64,000 bases of DNA from Pseudothauera hydrothermalis (GTDB lineage: Bacteria > Pseudomonadota > Gammaproteobacteria > Burkholderiales > Rhodocyclaceae), in the NCBI RefSeq assembly GCF_003345255.1, contig NZ_CP029331.1, positions 1,488,001 to 1,552,000 on the forward strand. Direction: 5' to 3'. A program made the translations under genes and the position numbers. A model generated the notes under the pieces. That model saw nothing but the letters and a program-made list of their open reading frames with translations. It had not been told where the DNA came from and made no database searches. Below, piece after piece: positions 19,768 through 28,221 of this stretch (position 1 is the first letter of the stretch; each line of letters starts with the position of its first letter).

Positions 19768-20309
19768 TGTTCGAGCGCATCCAGCACGAAGTCTGTCCGC
19801 ATTGAACGGCTCACCCGCCAGCCGACGATCCGGCGGGCAAAGACATCGATGACGAAAGCGACATAGACAAAGCCTGCCCAAGTGGAGACGTAGGTGAAGT
19901 CCGAAACCCAGAGCTGATTCGGCCGATCGGCCTTGAACTGGCGCTTGACTCGGTTCAGCGGACACGGCGCCGCGGTATCGCCGAAGGTCGTTCGCACGAC
20001 CTTGACGCGTCTTGCGCCGCGCAGGCCAAGACGTCGCATCAACCGTTCAGCGATGCGGCGGGCAACCTCGATGCCTTCGCGCTGTAGTTGTCGCCAGACC
20101 TTGTCCGCGCCATACGCCTGAAAGGTGGCCTGCCAGGGGCGCTGGATATGGGGAATCAGACATTCATCACGCCGTGCCCGAGCACTGCGCAATGACCGAT
20201 CGCGCTGTCGGGCAGCATGGCGCCAGTAGGCAGACGGGGCGACCTGCAACAATCTGCAGATTGGCTCGACCCCAAACCGCTCACGGTGCTGGTCGATGAA
20301 AGACCTCAC
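19764..20309 (-). pseudogene. IS3-family transposase orfB, 5' part, cut by IS66
   Basis: 181 codons from GTG 20309: [20 protein letters not shown], then the HTH_21-like region, GADKVWRQLQREGIEVARR and the start of the integrase core LWVSDFTYVSTWAGFVYVAF (first catalytic Asp), ending MRTDFVLDALEQ. The next codon, TAA, comes from the IS66 inverted repeat. The remainder of the gene is at 16446-16763. The GTG overlaps the orfA stop as GTGA. Confidence 0.92.
19768..19775. repeat. 8-bp target-site duplication, right copy
   Basis: TGTTCGAG, identical to 16756-16763, abutting the right end of the IS66 element. Confidence 0.93.
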
Positions 20310-20466
20310 TTCTTTTTGAGGCGGTCGAGCTCCGCCTGCGCGAAAACAAGCGCCAGCGCAGTTTCGATAAAAACGCGCTGGCCAGCCGCAAAATCTCGTT
20401 GGCCTGGCGCAATTCCTTCACTTCGCGCTCGAGCGCCTCGATGCGCTCGCGTTCGGCCGTCGTCAT
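20306..20466 (-). pseudogene. IS3-family orfA remnant
   Basis: Only the C-terminal end of OrfA remains: ATG 20466 reads [20 protein letters not shown] then [12 protein letters not shown], the leucine-zipper segment. After that about 25 bp of extra sequence shifts the frame; the usual ending [12 protein letters not shown] with TGA at 20306-20308 is found in another frame. The DNA-binding N-terminus is missing and is replaced upstream (beyond about 20470) by the hipA-like remnant on the opposite strand. Non-functional. Confidence 0.75.
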
Positions 20467-20481
20467 GTCGCCTCCTCAATT

Positions 20482-21072
20482 CCCGGGGCGATTCACATCG
20501 AGCGCTTCGACCCGAAGGCGGAGGGAGAGGGCTTCGTCCGTCGGCATGCGGCGAGTGCGCTCACCCTGCTCGGTAAAGACGAGTCCGAATCCCTCGGGGC
20601 GCGCTACGAGGAGATCGCCGAACGGCTCGGCCGCTTCGGCGTCGACGGCCGGGTACGGGCCGACCGCAGCAAGCTCTACGGCCGCATCGCCTTCAACATC
20701 CTCGTCTCCAACGACGACGACCACCTGCGCAACCACGCCTTCGTCTGGGACGATGTCGGCAAAGGCTGGCGACTCTCGCCGCTCTACGACGTGGTGCCGC
20801 GCCCCCAGGTGGCGGCGGAGCGGTATCTGCATCTCTCCGTCGGCCCCCGGGGACGGCTCGCGACCCTGGACAACCTGCTCGAGGCCCATGGCGCATTCGG
20901 CCTCCTGAAACGGGAGGCGGCGCGCATCATCGAGCGCGTCGCCTCGGTGGTGCGGGAATGGCGGGTGGTCTTCGAGGAACTCGGCGTGCCCGAAGAGCAG
21001 TGCGAGAAGGTGGCCTCGGCTTTCCGTAGGCCGAGCGATATCGGGTTGGAGGTCGTCGGGAAGGCCCGTTGA
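20482..21072 (+). pseudogene. 3' remnant of a hipA-like serine/threonine kinase gene
   Basis: The open frame has no start of its own and enters from the IS3 remnant. It translates to about 195 residues: IHIERFDPKAEGEGFVRRHA, LYGRIAFNILVSNDDDHLRN, HAFVWDD and WRLSPLYDVVPRP. These match the C-terminal half of HipA toxins, including the catalytic loop (NDDDHLRNH, 20716-20742) and the metal-binding YDV. The ATP-binding N-terminal half and any hipB antitoxin gene are missing, so it cannot be a working toxin-antitoxin system. 163 nt follow before dusC, in which only a possible -10 is seen. Confidence 0.8.
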
Positions 21073-21198
21073 GGCGGGCGGCCAGTTCCGTGCCGCGCAC
21101 CGTCCTGATCATGAAGTTCTCCCCGCGTCTCGATGATCCGGGGTTGTATCCGCTAATTGCGGTGCCGCCCCGCGCAGCCCAGCCGCTGAGCCTTGGAC

Positions 21199-21204
21199 TA
21201 CAAT
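21199..21204 (+). promoter_or_regulatory. Possible -10 element of dusC
   Basis: TACAAT lies 32 nt before the dusC start, at the point where conserved chromosomal sequence resumes after the island. No clear -35. Confidence 0.35.
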
Positions 21205-21235
21205 CGCGCACTTTGCCCATGCCCGGAACGTTATC

Positions 21236-22228
21236 GTGCGTCTGCTGCTTGCGCCCATGGAGGGTCTGCTTGATTTTCCCTTGCGGGACATTTTGACCCG
21301 CGTGGGCGGCTACGACCATGCGGTAACCGAATTTGCCCGTGTCTCGGGTACGGTCCTGCCCCGGCGGTATTTTCACCGCATCAGTCCGGAACTCGTCAGT
21401 GCCGGGCGGACCGCTGCCGGCACCCCGGTAAGGGTGCAGCTACTCGGTTCCGAGCCCGCGCGCATGGCCGACAGTGCTGCGGTGTTGGTTGCACTCGGCC
21501 CGGCGGGCGTCGACCTCAATTTCGGCTGTCCGGCGCCTACGGTCAATCGCCACCGCGGCGGCGCAGTGTTGCTCGATGAGCCGGAACTTCTCTACCGCAT
21601 CGCTGCTGCGGTGCGTGCGGTGGTGCCGCGCGGCATGCCGTTTAGCGCCAAGATGCGTCTGGGTGTGCGCGATACTAGGCGTGCGCTCGAATGCGCCCAG
21701 GCCCTGGTCGAGGGTGGCGTGGATGAACTGGTGGTGCACGCCCGCACCAAGGCAGAGGGCTACCGGCCGCCCGCGCACTGGGAGTGGGTGGGGCGGATTG
21801 CCGACGTGGTGCCAGTGCCGGTGGCCGCTAACGGCGAAATCTGGTGCGAAGCCGATTGGCGGCGCTGTTGCGCGGTGAGCGGCACCGACGATGTGATGCT
21901 CGGCCGTGGCGCGGTGGCCGATCCTTTCCTGGCGCGGCGCATCCGTCAGGCAATCCCCGACGAGGTGGCAACCGATCCGACGTGGCGCGAACAAGAGTGG
22001 GACGAACTGCGGCCACTGCTGGCGCACTTCTGGCAACTGGTGCGTATGCGGGTCGCTGCCCGTCATGCCCCTGGCCGGCTCAAGCAGTGGTTGGGGCTGC
22101 TGCGGCGCAACTACCTGCCGGCTCAGCGCTTATTCGACGAAATCCGCCTGCTGCGTCTGCCGCAAGAGGTCGACTTGGTGCTTGTGCGTCACCGCATCTT
22201 TCCCACACCGAAAGCGCTGGCGGCCTGA
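21236..22228 (+). CDS. dusC: tRNA-dihydrouridine(16) synthase DusC
   Basis: FMN-dependent reductase that makes dihydrouridine in the tRNA D-loop. GTG start at 21236 gives RLLLAPMEGLLDFPLRDILT, the normal first strand of the barrel; 330 residues. The catalytic Cys is in NFGCPAPTVNRHRGGA, and MPFSAKMRLGVRD, HARTKAEGYRPPAHW and VAANGEIW follow. The HARTK..GYRPPAHW form and the size favour DusC over DusA or DusB. First intact gene right of the island; 50 nt separate it from the TrmB-like gene. Confidence 0.9.
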   Translation: MRLLLAPMEGLLDFPLRDILTRVGGYDHAVTEFARVSGTVLPRRYFHRISPELVSAGRTAAGTPVRVQLLGSEPARMADSAAVLVALGPAGVDLNFGCPAPTVNRHRGGAVLLDEPELLYRIAAAVRAVVPRGMPFSAKMRLGVRDTRRALECAQALVEGGVDELVVHARTKAEGYRPPAHWEWVGRIADVVPVPVAANGEIWCEADWRRCCAVSGTDDVMLGRGAVADPFLARRIRQAIPDEVATDPTWREQEWDELRPLLAHFWQLVRMRVAARHAPGRLKQWLGLLRRNYLPAQRLFDEIRLLRLPQEVDLVLVRHRIFPTPKALAA

Positions 22229-22278
22229 ATCGGTTGCCGTTGTCTGATCTATTCTCGATTATCCGCGACGCCTGACCC

Positions 22279-23010
22279 GTGAGCTACGCCAATTCCCGCA
22301 TTCCCTCCAGCGCCCAGCAGGGCGTGCATGAAAAACTCGCCGAACGGGTAGCGCGCCATTTGCGCCAGCCCTTCCGCAAGCCCTTTGCCGACTACAACCG
22401 CGCTGCTTTGGCGCTCAGCCTGGAGGGTTGGGACGGCCATGCGCCGCTGATTCTGGATGCCGGCTGCGGTGTTGGTCACAGCACCATCCAGATCGCCCGC
22501 GCATACCCGGACCACTGGGTGATCGGCGTCGACCAGTCGGCCGACCGGCTCAACCGTCGCAAGCCTTATCCCGATGCGCTGCTGCCAACCAACCTGGTAT
22601 TTGTGCGCGCGGATCTAGTCGATTATTGGCGCCTGCTGGCCGAACGGGGCTTGAAGTTGGCGCGGCATTACATTCTTTATCCCAATCCCTGGCCCAAAAT
22701 CGGCCATTTGACACGGCGCTGGCATGCGCACCCGGTATTCCCGTGGATACCGAAACTGGGTGGGGTGCTCGAGTGCCGCAGCAATTGGCGGGTCTATATT
22801 GAAGAATTCGCCCTTGCGCTCGGCATGGCCTGTGGGCGGCAGATCGCCTGGGAACCGTTCCAGGCCGAGGTGCCGCTGACGCCTTTCGAGCGCAAGTACC
22901 GCGATTCGGGCCAAACCCTGTTCCGCCTGCGCTGCGACCTTGGCGGCGAGACAGGGCAGGGCGGCAATGGGCCCACCATGCAGACCACCACCGCCGGAGC
23001 GCAGCAATGA
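22279..23010 (+). CDS. TrmB-like SAM-dependent methyltransferase
   Basis: 243 residues from GTG 22279. SAM motif I is [20 protein letters not shown] and motif II ends VIGVDQS. The segment [20 protein letters not shown] is clearly like the PDPWPKKRH.KRR motif of TrmB tRNA (guanine46-N7) methyltransferases, but the flanks differ ([18 protein letters not shown]), so it is a divergent TrmB paralogue and the substrate is uncertain. It overlaps the next gene by four bases (ATGA), suggesting coupled translation with the YecA-like protein. Confidence 0.8.
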   Translation: MSYANSRIPSSAQQGVHEKLAERVARHLRQPFRKPFADYNRAALALSLEGWDGHAPLILDAGCGVGHSTIQIARAYPDHWVIGVDQSADRLNRRKPYPDALLPTNLVFVRADLVDYWRLLAERGLKLARHYILYPNPWPKIGHLTRRWHAHPVFPWIPKLGGVLECRSNWRVYIEEFALALGMACGRQIAWEPFQAEVPLTPFERKYRDSGQTLFRLRCDLGGETGQGGNGPTMQTTTAGAQQ

Positions 23011-23717
23011 ACCCAAACGAGATCGAAGCCCACATTCTTAGCGATGACGAATTCGAGGCGCTCGAAGCGCTGCTGGTCTCCGATGCGGTGCCGGAAGATT
23101 GTATGGACCTGGAGATGCTCGACGGTTTTCTTGCCGCGGTGATCGCCAGTCCTGAGCCGATTCCGCAGGAGGTTTGGCTGCCGGCGGTCTGGAGCGCCCA
23201 TGCGGATGCGCTGTCTTTTGGTTCCGGCCGGCAGACGCAACAAGCCATCCGTTTGGTGCTGCGCTACCACAACGAACTGGTGGCCACGATCGGCCTTGAC
23301 GACAGTTGGGAACCTTTCTGCTACGCGGCCAGCGAGGGCGACACACTGGCCATCGGCGAAGAGTGGATGGCCGGTTTGACCCAAGGCTTGGAACTGTGGC
23401 CGGAACAGTGGGAAACACGGGTGCCGGCGGACGATGCCACCGCGGTGCGTGAAGAAATCGCCCGGTTGGCCGCGACCTGGGGCAGCCCTGCGGCCGCAAC
23501 CGCCGATGAGCAAACCCGTTTGCTGTGGCTGGAAGAGGCGGGGCAGGCGCTGGCGCGCATCCGCGCGCGCTGGCAGGCTGCGGGTTTGAGCGGACCGGCA
23601 TTGCTGCAAATCGAGCAATCCACCGTCGTTGCTTCATCCGGCGTGGGACGCAATGAGCCTTGCCCATGCGGCAGCGGTAAAAAGTACAAAAAATGCTGCG
23701 GGCACGACAAGAATTGA
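23007..23717 (+). CDS. UPF0149/YecA-family protein with C-terminal SEC-C zinc motif
   Basis: 236 residues. The N-terminal region ([17 protein letters not shown], then [16 protein letters not shown]) is the all-helical UPF0149 fold, and the last 25 residues ([19 protein letters not shown]) form a SEC-C zinc-binding motif like the SecA tail. The E. coli relative YecA binds the ribosome; the function here is inferred only by family. It starts inside the TrmB-like gene's stop (ATGA) and overlaps the first YkgJ gene by 25 nt. Confidence 0.88.
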   Translation: MNPNEIEAHILSDDEFEALEALLVSDAVPEDCMDLEMLDGFLAAVIASPEPIPQEVWLPAVWSAHADALSFGSGRQTQQAIRLVLRYHNELVATIGLDDSWEPFCYAASEGDTLAIGEEWMAGLTQGLELWPEQWETRVPADDATAVREEIARLAATWGSPAAATADEQTRLLWLEEAGQALARIRARWQAAGLSGPALLQIEQSTVVASSGVGRNEPCPCGSGKKYKKCCGHDKN

Positions 23718-24055
23718 GCGCGGCGGCAGGCAGCGACCCTTGCACCCGCTGCGGTGCGTGCTGTGCGGCTTTCCGGGTGGACTTTCATCCCGCTTGCCTG
23801 GCAAGCCAGAGTGCCGACGGCGTGCCCGATGCGCTCACCGTGCCGGTGGGCGCCCAACTGGTGCGCATGCGCGGCACCGACGATGCGCCGCCACGCTGCG
23901 TGGCCTTGAAAGGAGTAATCGGCGTGGCGGTCGAATGCAGCATTTACGACCGGCGCCCGCCGCCGTGCCGTGACTTTGCCCCGTATGCCCCGCTGGGCAT
24001 CGGTGAAGCCGCGTGCGAGCGCGCACGGAGGCGGCATGGCTTGGCGCCGCTCTGA
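23693..24055 (+). CDS. YkgJ-family cysteine cluster protein (copy 1)
   Basis: 120 residues; ATG 23693 lies within the end of the YecA-like gene, so the two are probably translated together. Conserved cysteines: [17 protein letters not shown] near the N-terminus, then [19 protein letters not shown]. This is the YkgJ/UPF0153 pattern, thought to bind zinc or an iron-sulfur cluster; no biochemical role is established. A paralogue follows at 24309. Confidence 0.85.
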   Translation: MLRARQELSAAAGSDPCTRCGACCAAFRVDFHPACLASQSADGVPDALTVPVGAQLVRMRGTDDAPPRCVALKGVIGVAVECSIYDRRPPPCRDFAPYAPLGIGEAACERARRRHGLAPL

Positions 24056-24138
24056 AAAGTTCCGCAATGGCTGTTTCAGGCAAATAAAATTTGCACAAAA
24101 GGTAAGTTAAAACAACGGCTTAGCCAGCCATTTGACGC

Positions 24139-24166
24139 TTGATTTCGGTTCCCGGATCGTTAGAAT
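24139..24166 (+). promoter_or_regulatory. Possible promoter of the second YkgJ gene
   Basis: TTGATT (24139-24144), 16-bp spacer, TAGAAT (24161-24166), within the 253-nt gap between the two YkgJ genes. The rest of the gap shows nothing recognisable; the leader to the ATG at 24309 would be about 135 nt. Confidence 0.4.
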
Positions 24167-24308
24167 CCGCGCGCCGAGATCGAAAGGCCGCCGAAGAACT
24201 GCCATACCGCCCGAAAAGATGCGGAACGGATGTCCAGCAGGCGGTAAGCGCCGCCGATCCGGTGGGCGTGCCGCGGCACGCCCTTGCGCTTCTAAATGTG
24301 TGTTGGGC

Positions 24309-24668
24309 ATGGACAGCTACAATCCCTGTATCGAGTGTGGCATCTGCTGCACGCATTTCCGTATTTCGTTCTATTGGGCCGAGGCCGACGATGCCCCCGG
24401 AGGGTTCGTACCGGCCGAAATGACCGAAAAGCTCACCCCGCATTTGCGCTGCATGAAAGGCAGTAACGACCTGCCGCGTCGTTGCATTGCGTTATCGGGC
24501 ACGGTGGGCCAGTCGGTGCTGTGCACCATCTATGAAAACCGGCCCACACCCTGCCGTGAATTTCCGGTGTATTTCGATGACGGCACGCCCAATCCCAAGT
24601 GCGATGAGCTGCGGGCTGCCATCGGCCTGCCGCCGCTACCCCACATGCCGATGCCGCAAGCGGCCTGA
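24309..24668 (+). CDS. YkgJ-family cysteine cluster protein (copy 2)
   Basis: 119 residues from ATG 24309 (MDSYNPCIECGICCTHFRIS), where the family's Cys pattern begins at once; upstream in-frame codons are not part of it. Further conserved segments are RCIALSGTVGQSVLCTIYEN and RPTPCREFPVYFDDG. It is closer to the canonical YkgJ than copy 1. Separated from copy 1 by 253 nt with its own possible promoter. Convergent with the Ap4A phosphorylase gene, the two stops touching. Confidence 0.88.
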   Translation: MDSYNPCIECGICCTHFRISFYWAEADDAPGGFVPAEMTEKLTPHLRCMKGSNDLPRRCIALSGTVGQSVLCTIYENRPTPCREFPVYFDDGTPNPKCDELRAAIGLPPLPHMPMPQAA

Positions 24669-25577
24669 TCAGGCCGCTTCGCCCACGGCAGCCAACAAGG
24701 CCAGCGGGCCCACGGCGCGAATCTGCTCGATCTGTGTCGGACGGCGCACGAACAGCGAACCGGCAAAGCCCAGCGCGTTGACCGAGATGTCCTGCCAGTG
24801 CTCATGGCGCCGGGGGACCACCATCAGCCAATCGCGATCGAGCAGCAGGTTGTAGGGCGGCATTGGATTGGCGTCCGGCGGCAGCTCCAGCGCTGCGCAC
24901 GCGGCTGCAAAAAGCTGCTGCAGGTGCGCGCCGGCCGCGTCCGGAAGCGTCCAGTCGACCGTGGCCAGCGAGACGAAGGCGTGGCGAAAGGGTAGTTCCC
25001 TCAGTGCGCGCGCACCGCTTTGTTGCGCCTGGAGTCTGAGCCGGTCGGCATAGGCGCGCAATGAGGTCTCGCCCGCCACGGTGGGAATCCACTGCAGGTG
25101 TTTGTGATGCTGGCTCGCGCCTGCGGTCGTGCCGCCGTTGTAAAAACCCAGCCCTCCCAGCGGGCCGATCACGCGCGCCAGGGCGGCAAAGTCCGCCTGG
25201 GTGAGTGGGGCGGTTTGCGCCTGGTAGGAGCGGGTGATCACCAGCAGGTGGCGGTCGATGACCGGAAATTTGTTCAGCACGGCCAGATGCGTCTGGCCAA
25301 GCGGGCCCACGGTGAGGGCGGGTTCGGGCGGCAGAAAGGGGTTTACGCGGCTATCGCGCTGCCCCGCGGCCTTCTCGCGCGCCGCGTGCTTGCGTTCGAT
25401 GCTGGAAATCCAGCGCACCGTAAAGGGAAGAATTTCGCCGCCGAGCAGGGTTCGTTCGGTGTGAATCGGTTGTAGAACGTCTTGCGCAAGTGCGCTGGCG
25501 CGGGTGCGGTCGATGTCGGCCAGCAGGCCGGATGAAGGAGAGGTTGGATCGGCTGCGGAGGCGGCAGAATTGGGCAT
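24669..25577 (-). CDS. Ap4A phosphorylase (ATP adenylyltransferase), HIT-like
   Basis: 302 residues from ATG 25577 (MPNSAASAADP). GASQHHKHLQWIP contains the HxHxQ catalytic triad of the APA1/2-type diadenosine tetraphosphate phosphorylases, which are GalT/HIT-fold enzymes. LNKFPVIDRHLLVITR and PYNLLLDRDWLMVVPRR are further family blocks, and the C-terminal DUF4922-like part reads SVNALGFAGSLFV. It probably cleaves Ap4A to ADP plus ATP, removing a stress alarmone. Divergent from the S4-domain gene with 77 bp between starts. Confidence 0.87.
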   Translation of the reverse strand: MPNSAASAADPTSPSSGLLADIDRTRASALAQDVLQPIHTERTLLGGEILPFTVRWISSIERKHAAREKAAGQRDSRVNPFLPPEPALTVGPLGQTHLAVLNKFPVIDRHLLVITRSYQAQTAPLTQADFAALARVIGPLGGLGFYNGGTTAGASQHHKHLQWIPTVAGETSLRAYADRLRLQAQQSGARALRELPFRHAFVSLATVDWTLPDAAGAHLQQLFAAACAALELPPDANPMPPYNLLLDRDWLMVVPRRHEHWQDISVNALGFAGSLFVRRPTQIEQIRAVGPLALLAAVGEAA

Positions 25578-25654
25578 GGCGGCGGACGGGGTTCTGGGCG
25601 ACAATCCGGGTTGGCTTTCATTCGCGCTGCCATAAGGCAGCGCCGGAGCACGGC

Positions 25655-25879
25655 ATGACACGGCAGTTTGCCATACGGGGCGATTACATTCAGCTCGACC
25701 AATTGCTCAAGACCTTGGGGCTGACCGATTCGGGCGGCGCGGCCCATGCTGCGGTCCAAGCCGGTCAGGTCTGGGTGGATGGCCAAGTGGAGCGCCGCAA
25801 ACGCGCCAAGCTGCGCCCCGGTCAGCAAATAAGGTTTGCCGGCGAGACCGTGGTGCTGGTGGCTGAAGGCAAGGGCTGA
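25655..25879 (+). CDS. S4-domain RNA-binding protein (YbcJ-like)
   Basis: 74 residues: YIQLDQLLKTLGLTDSGGAA and VQAGQVWVDGQVERRKRAKL form a complete S4 fold and little else, as in YbcJ/YaaA-type small RNA-binding proteins. ATG 25655 is preceded by a GGAG-like site. The target RNA is unknown. Convergent with the potassium channel gene, 27 nt apart. Confidence 0.88.
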   Translation: MTRQFAIRGDYIQLDQLLKTLGLTDSGGAAHAAVQAGQVWVDGQVERRKRAKLRPGQQIRFAGETVVLVAEGKG

Positions 25880-25906
25880 ACACCCGCCGCTACACGGCGC
25901 GGGCGT

Positions 25907-27646
25907 TCAGCCGGGCAGGTGCCGCTGGATGCGCGCCTTGCGCCGACCGGCCAGCTTTTCCCAAATCCATCCGCCCGGCAGGTCCTCGCCGGTGAGCACA
26001 TAGGTGAGCGCATGTTCGTTGGCCAGGCAAAGCGCCAGGTCACCGCGCGCGCGCGGGCGGCCGACCAGCAGCAATTCGTCTCCGGGACGCACTATGGTGT
26101 CGCCGCGCGGCATGACTAGATGGTCATCGTCGTCGCGCTGCATATACACCACTTCGCAGGCGATGTATTCGTTGCGGTTGTGCGGGGCACGCAGCAGGGC
26201 GTCCAGGCTGATGTCCTCGCCGGCCATCAGCCGACGATGCAGTGCGGGCGCACGTGACAGGTTGAGGCGCTCGCTCCAAACGGTGGGTACGTCCCAGCCG
26301 AAGCGGCCGGTCAGGCGCTTGAGCAGCCAGTCGCACCATTGCTCGTCGCGCTGCTTCATCTCCTCCAGGAAAGGCACCAGCAGCGGGGTGGTGAGGATGG
26401 CCAGACACTCATGGGCGATGATCTCGCTCGGCACCAAGTTGAAGTCGGCATCGAAAGCGTCGAACAGCGCGTGATTGCTGTAGTGGTTCTGCCGCAGCAC
26501 GATGAAGAGCCCGCGGTTCAGTTCGCGCGCGGTCACCGCAATGGAAAGGTTATCCACATCCGAGCGGGTACCGGCGACGATGCCGACCGCGTCCTTTATT
26601 CCGGCGGCTTCGAGCGCCTGCGTGCCGGTGCCGTCGCCCTGTACCCAGCGGTGGTCAATGTCTTCTGGTGGGTGACGGTCGATGATGGTCAGCGGCACCC
26701 CCTTGCGATCGAGCGCTTGCACCACGATCCGGCCAAAACGGCCGTGACCGCACAATATCCACTTGCCGCGCGGCGGCTCGCGGTGGTGTGCCACCGTGGT
26801 ACCGGGCAAGCCGGTAAGCCAAATGAGCAACTGCCAGGCAGCGGGCGATTGCAGCGCCAGTCCAAGATAATCGCCGAATTTTACGAACGGGTTGATGATA
26901 TGGCGGGTGCCGAATGAGGCCATGTTGGCCGCGGTTTCGGCCGATTCTGCGCGACACAGAGCCGGCAGACGGGGGGCCAGCAGGCGGGCGGCGATAGCGA
27001 TGGCCAGATTGGCGCTGTCGTCGTTGGTCAGTGCAATCACACCGGCGCAATATGGGTGGGTCAGACCGGCCAGGCGCAGCGTTTCGGGGTTGGCGGCATT
27101 GGCGGCCAGTGCCGGCACATCGGCGGTGTAGCCGTGCAAATCGACTTCACCGATTTTGTCCTCATCGAGTTCCAGCACCACCGCGCGATGCCCCAGGCGG
27201 TCGAGCGCGCTGCAGATCAACCGCCCGGTCTCGCCATAGCCGCAAACCAGGTAGAAGGGCTCGCGCAGCCGCCGCACAGCGCGCATGAAGCGCTGGGTCT
27301 GTACCGCTTGGCGCAGGCTGCGATCGGCGAGCAACGAAAAAACCGTGCCCACGGTGTAGGCCCAACCGACCACCGACAAATAGATACAAAGCGTGACCCA
27401 CAGTCGTTGCTGGTCGGAAAATTGATACGGAATTTCGCCGAAACCAATGGTGGTGGCGGTGTAGCTGATGAAATAAAAGGCGTGAAAAAAACTCAGATAA
27501 TGCACCCGGCCTTCGGCATCTACGCCCGGCGACAGCGTCAGCCCAAGCACCGAGAAGGCGATGATCGAGATCAGCAGAATCAGCGGCGCGCGCAGCCGCC
27601 GCATGATGAGGAAAAAAATGCTTTGATGTCGAGGTGTGGGCGTCAT
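25907..27646 (-). CDS. Potassium channel with two RCK domains
   Basis: 579 residues from ATG 27646. Two predicted membrane helices (APLILLISIIAFSVLGLTL and VTLCIYLSVVGWAYTVGTVF) flank a pore loop with the filter TATTIGFGEIP, a GFG variant of GYG. Two cytosolic NAD-binding/RCK domains follow (YLVCGYGETGRLICSALDR and ILCGHGRFGRIVVQALDRKG), then a TrkA-C-like end (EVVYMQRDDDDHLVMPRGDT). Probably a K+ or NAD-sensing channel at the inner membrane. It lies 17 nt after the DUF6394 membrane gene, likely one operon. Confidence 0.88.
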   Translation of the reverse strand: MTPTPRHQSIFFLIMRRLRAPLILLISIIAFSVLGLTLSPGVDAEGRVHYLSFFHAFYFISYTATTIGFGEIPYQFSDQQRLWVTLCIYLSVVGWAYTVGTVFSLLADRSLRQAVQTQRFMRAVRRLREPFYLVCGYGETGRLICSALDRLGHRAVVLELDEDKIGEVDLHGYTADVPALAANAANPETLRLAGLTHPYCAGVIALTNDDSANLAIAIAARLLAPRLPALCRAESAETAANMASFGTRHIINPFVKFGDYLGLALQSPAAWQLLIWLTGLPGTTVAHHREPPRGKWILCGHGRFGRIVVQALDRKGVPLTIIDRHPPEDIDHRWVQGDGTGTQALEAAGIKDAVGIVAGTRSDVDNLSIAVTARELNRGLFIVLRQNHYSNHALFDAFDADFNLVPSEIIAHECLAILTTPLLVPFLEEMKQRDEQWCDWLLKRLTGRFGWDVPTVWSERLNLSRAPALHRRLMAGEDISLDALLRAPHNRNEYIACEVVYMQRDDDDHLVMPRGDTIVRPGDELLLVGRPRARGDLALCLANEHALTYVLTGEDLPGGWIWEKLAGRRKARIQRHLPG

Positions 27647-27663
27647 GGCCGGCCCGCCAGCCC

Positions 27664-28047
27664 TCAACGTCGCTGCATGATGGTCTCGGCGATCAGAATG
27701 ATGACCGAGATAAAGTTGGCCAGCAGCGCACCACCGGATAGTGAGACGATTTTTGCCGTCATCTCCGGCGTCAACCCGCTTGCCGAAATGTGCGCCGCAT
27801 AGCCCCACACCAGGGCCGCGGCAATCAGTTGCAGGTCCGCCACCAGGCTGGTGGATAAATGCACCGCGCCGATCTGTGTGCGGTCGCCCAGCTTGAGCAC
27901 GGTGGCGATCAGGCTGACCACGATGGCGGCAAACAACTCGTAGATGTCGTGATGGGCGGGGTTGTCGATGTCGCCGATGAAAAAGCCGAAATTGAGCGTG
28001 GCGGCGAGCACGATGAAGAAGCCGAAGATGACTTTTTCCAGGTTCAC
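27664..28047 (-). CDS. DUF6394-like inner membrane protein
   Basis: 127 residues from GTG 28047 (NLEKVIFGFFIVLAATLNFG), the point where the recognisable family sequence begins; longer in-frame starts (to ATG 28197) add a Ser/Pro/Lys-rich stretch without helices. Three to four hydrophobic segments are visible: VIFGFFIVLAATLNFGFFIG, LFAAIVVSLIATVL, LVADLQLIAAALVWGYA and LSGGALLANFISVIILIA. Function unknown. It directly precedes the potassium channel gene, so a role in the same transport process is a guess from context. Confidence 0.75.
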   Translation of the reverse strand: MNLEKVIFGFFIVLAATLNFGFFIGDIDNPAHHDIYELFAAIVVSLIATVLKLGDRTQIGAVHLSTSLVADLQLIAAALVWGYAAHISASGLTPEMTAKIVSLSGGALLANFISVIILIAETIMQRR

Positions 28048-28221
28048 GTTGGCGTCCGAATCGCTGGTTTTGCGGCCATTATAGGGATTTGCTTGGCGCT
28101 TTGTGACCGTTGCCGGGCTCTTGGGGGCTGCATTCGGAGCCGGCAATGCGCGCATCTTAGCGCCCGTGGAGCTTGTTACACTTGGCTGCGTCGCCAATGC
28201 CGATTACGGAACCCTGACACG

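Noticed and set aside
20482-21072. HipBA toxin-antitoxin module
   Set aside because: Only the C-terminal half of the kinase remains and there is no hipB, so it is annotated as a pseudogene.
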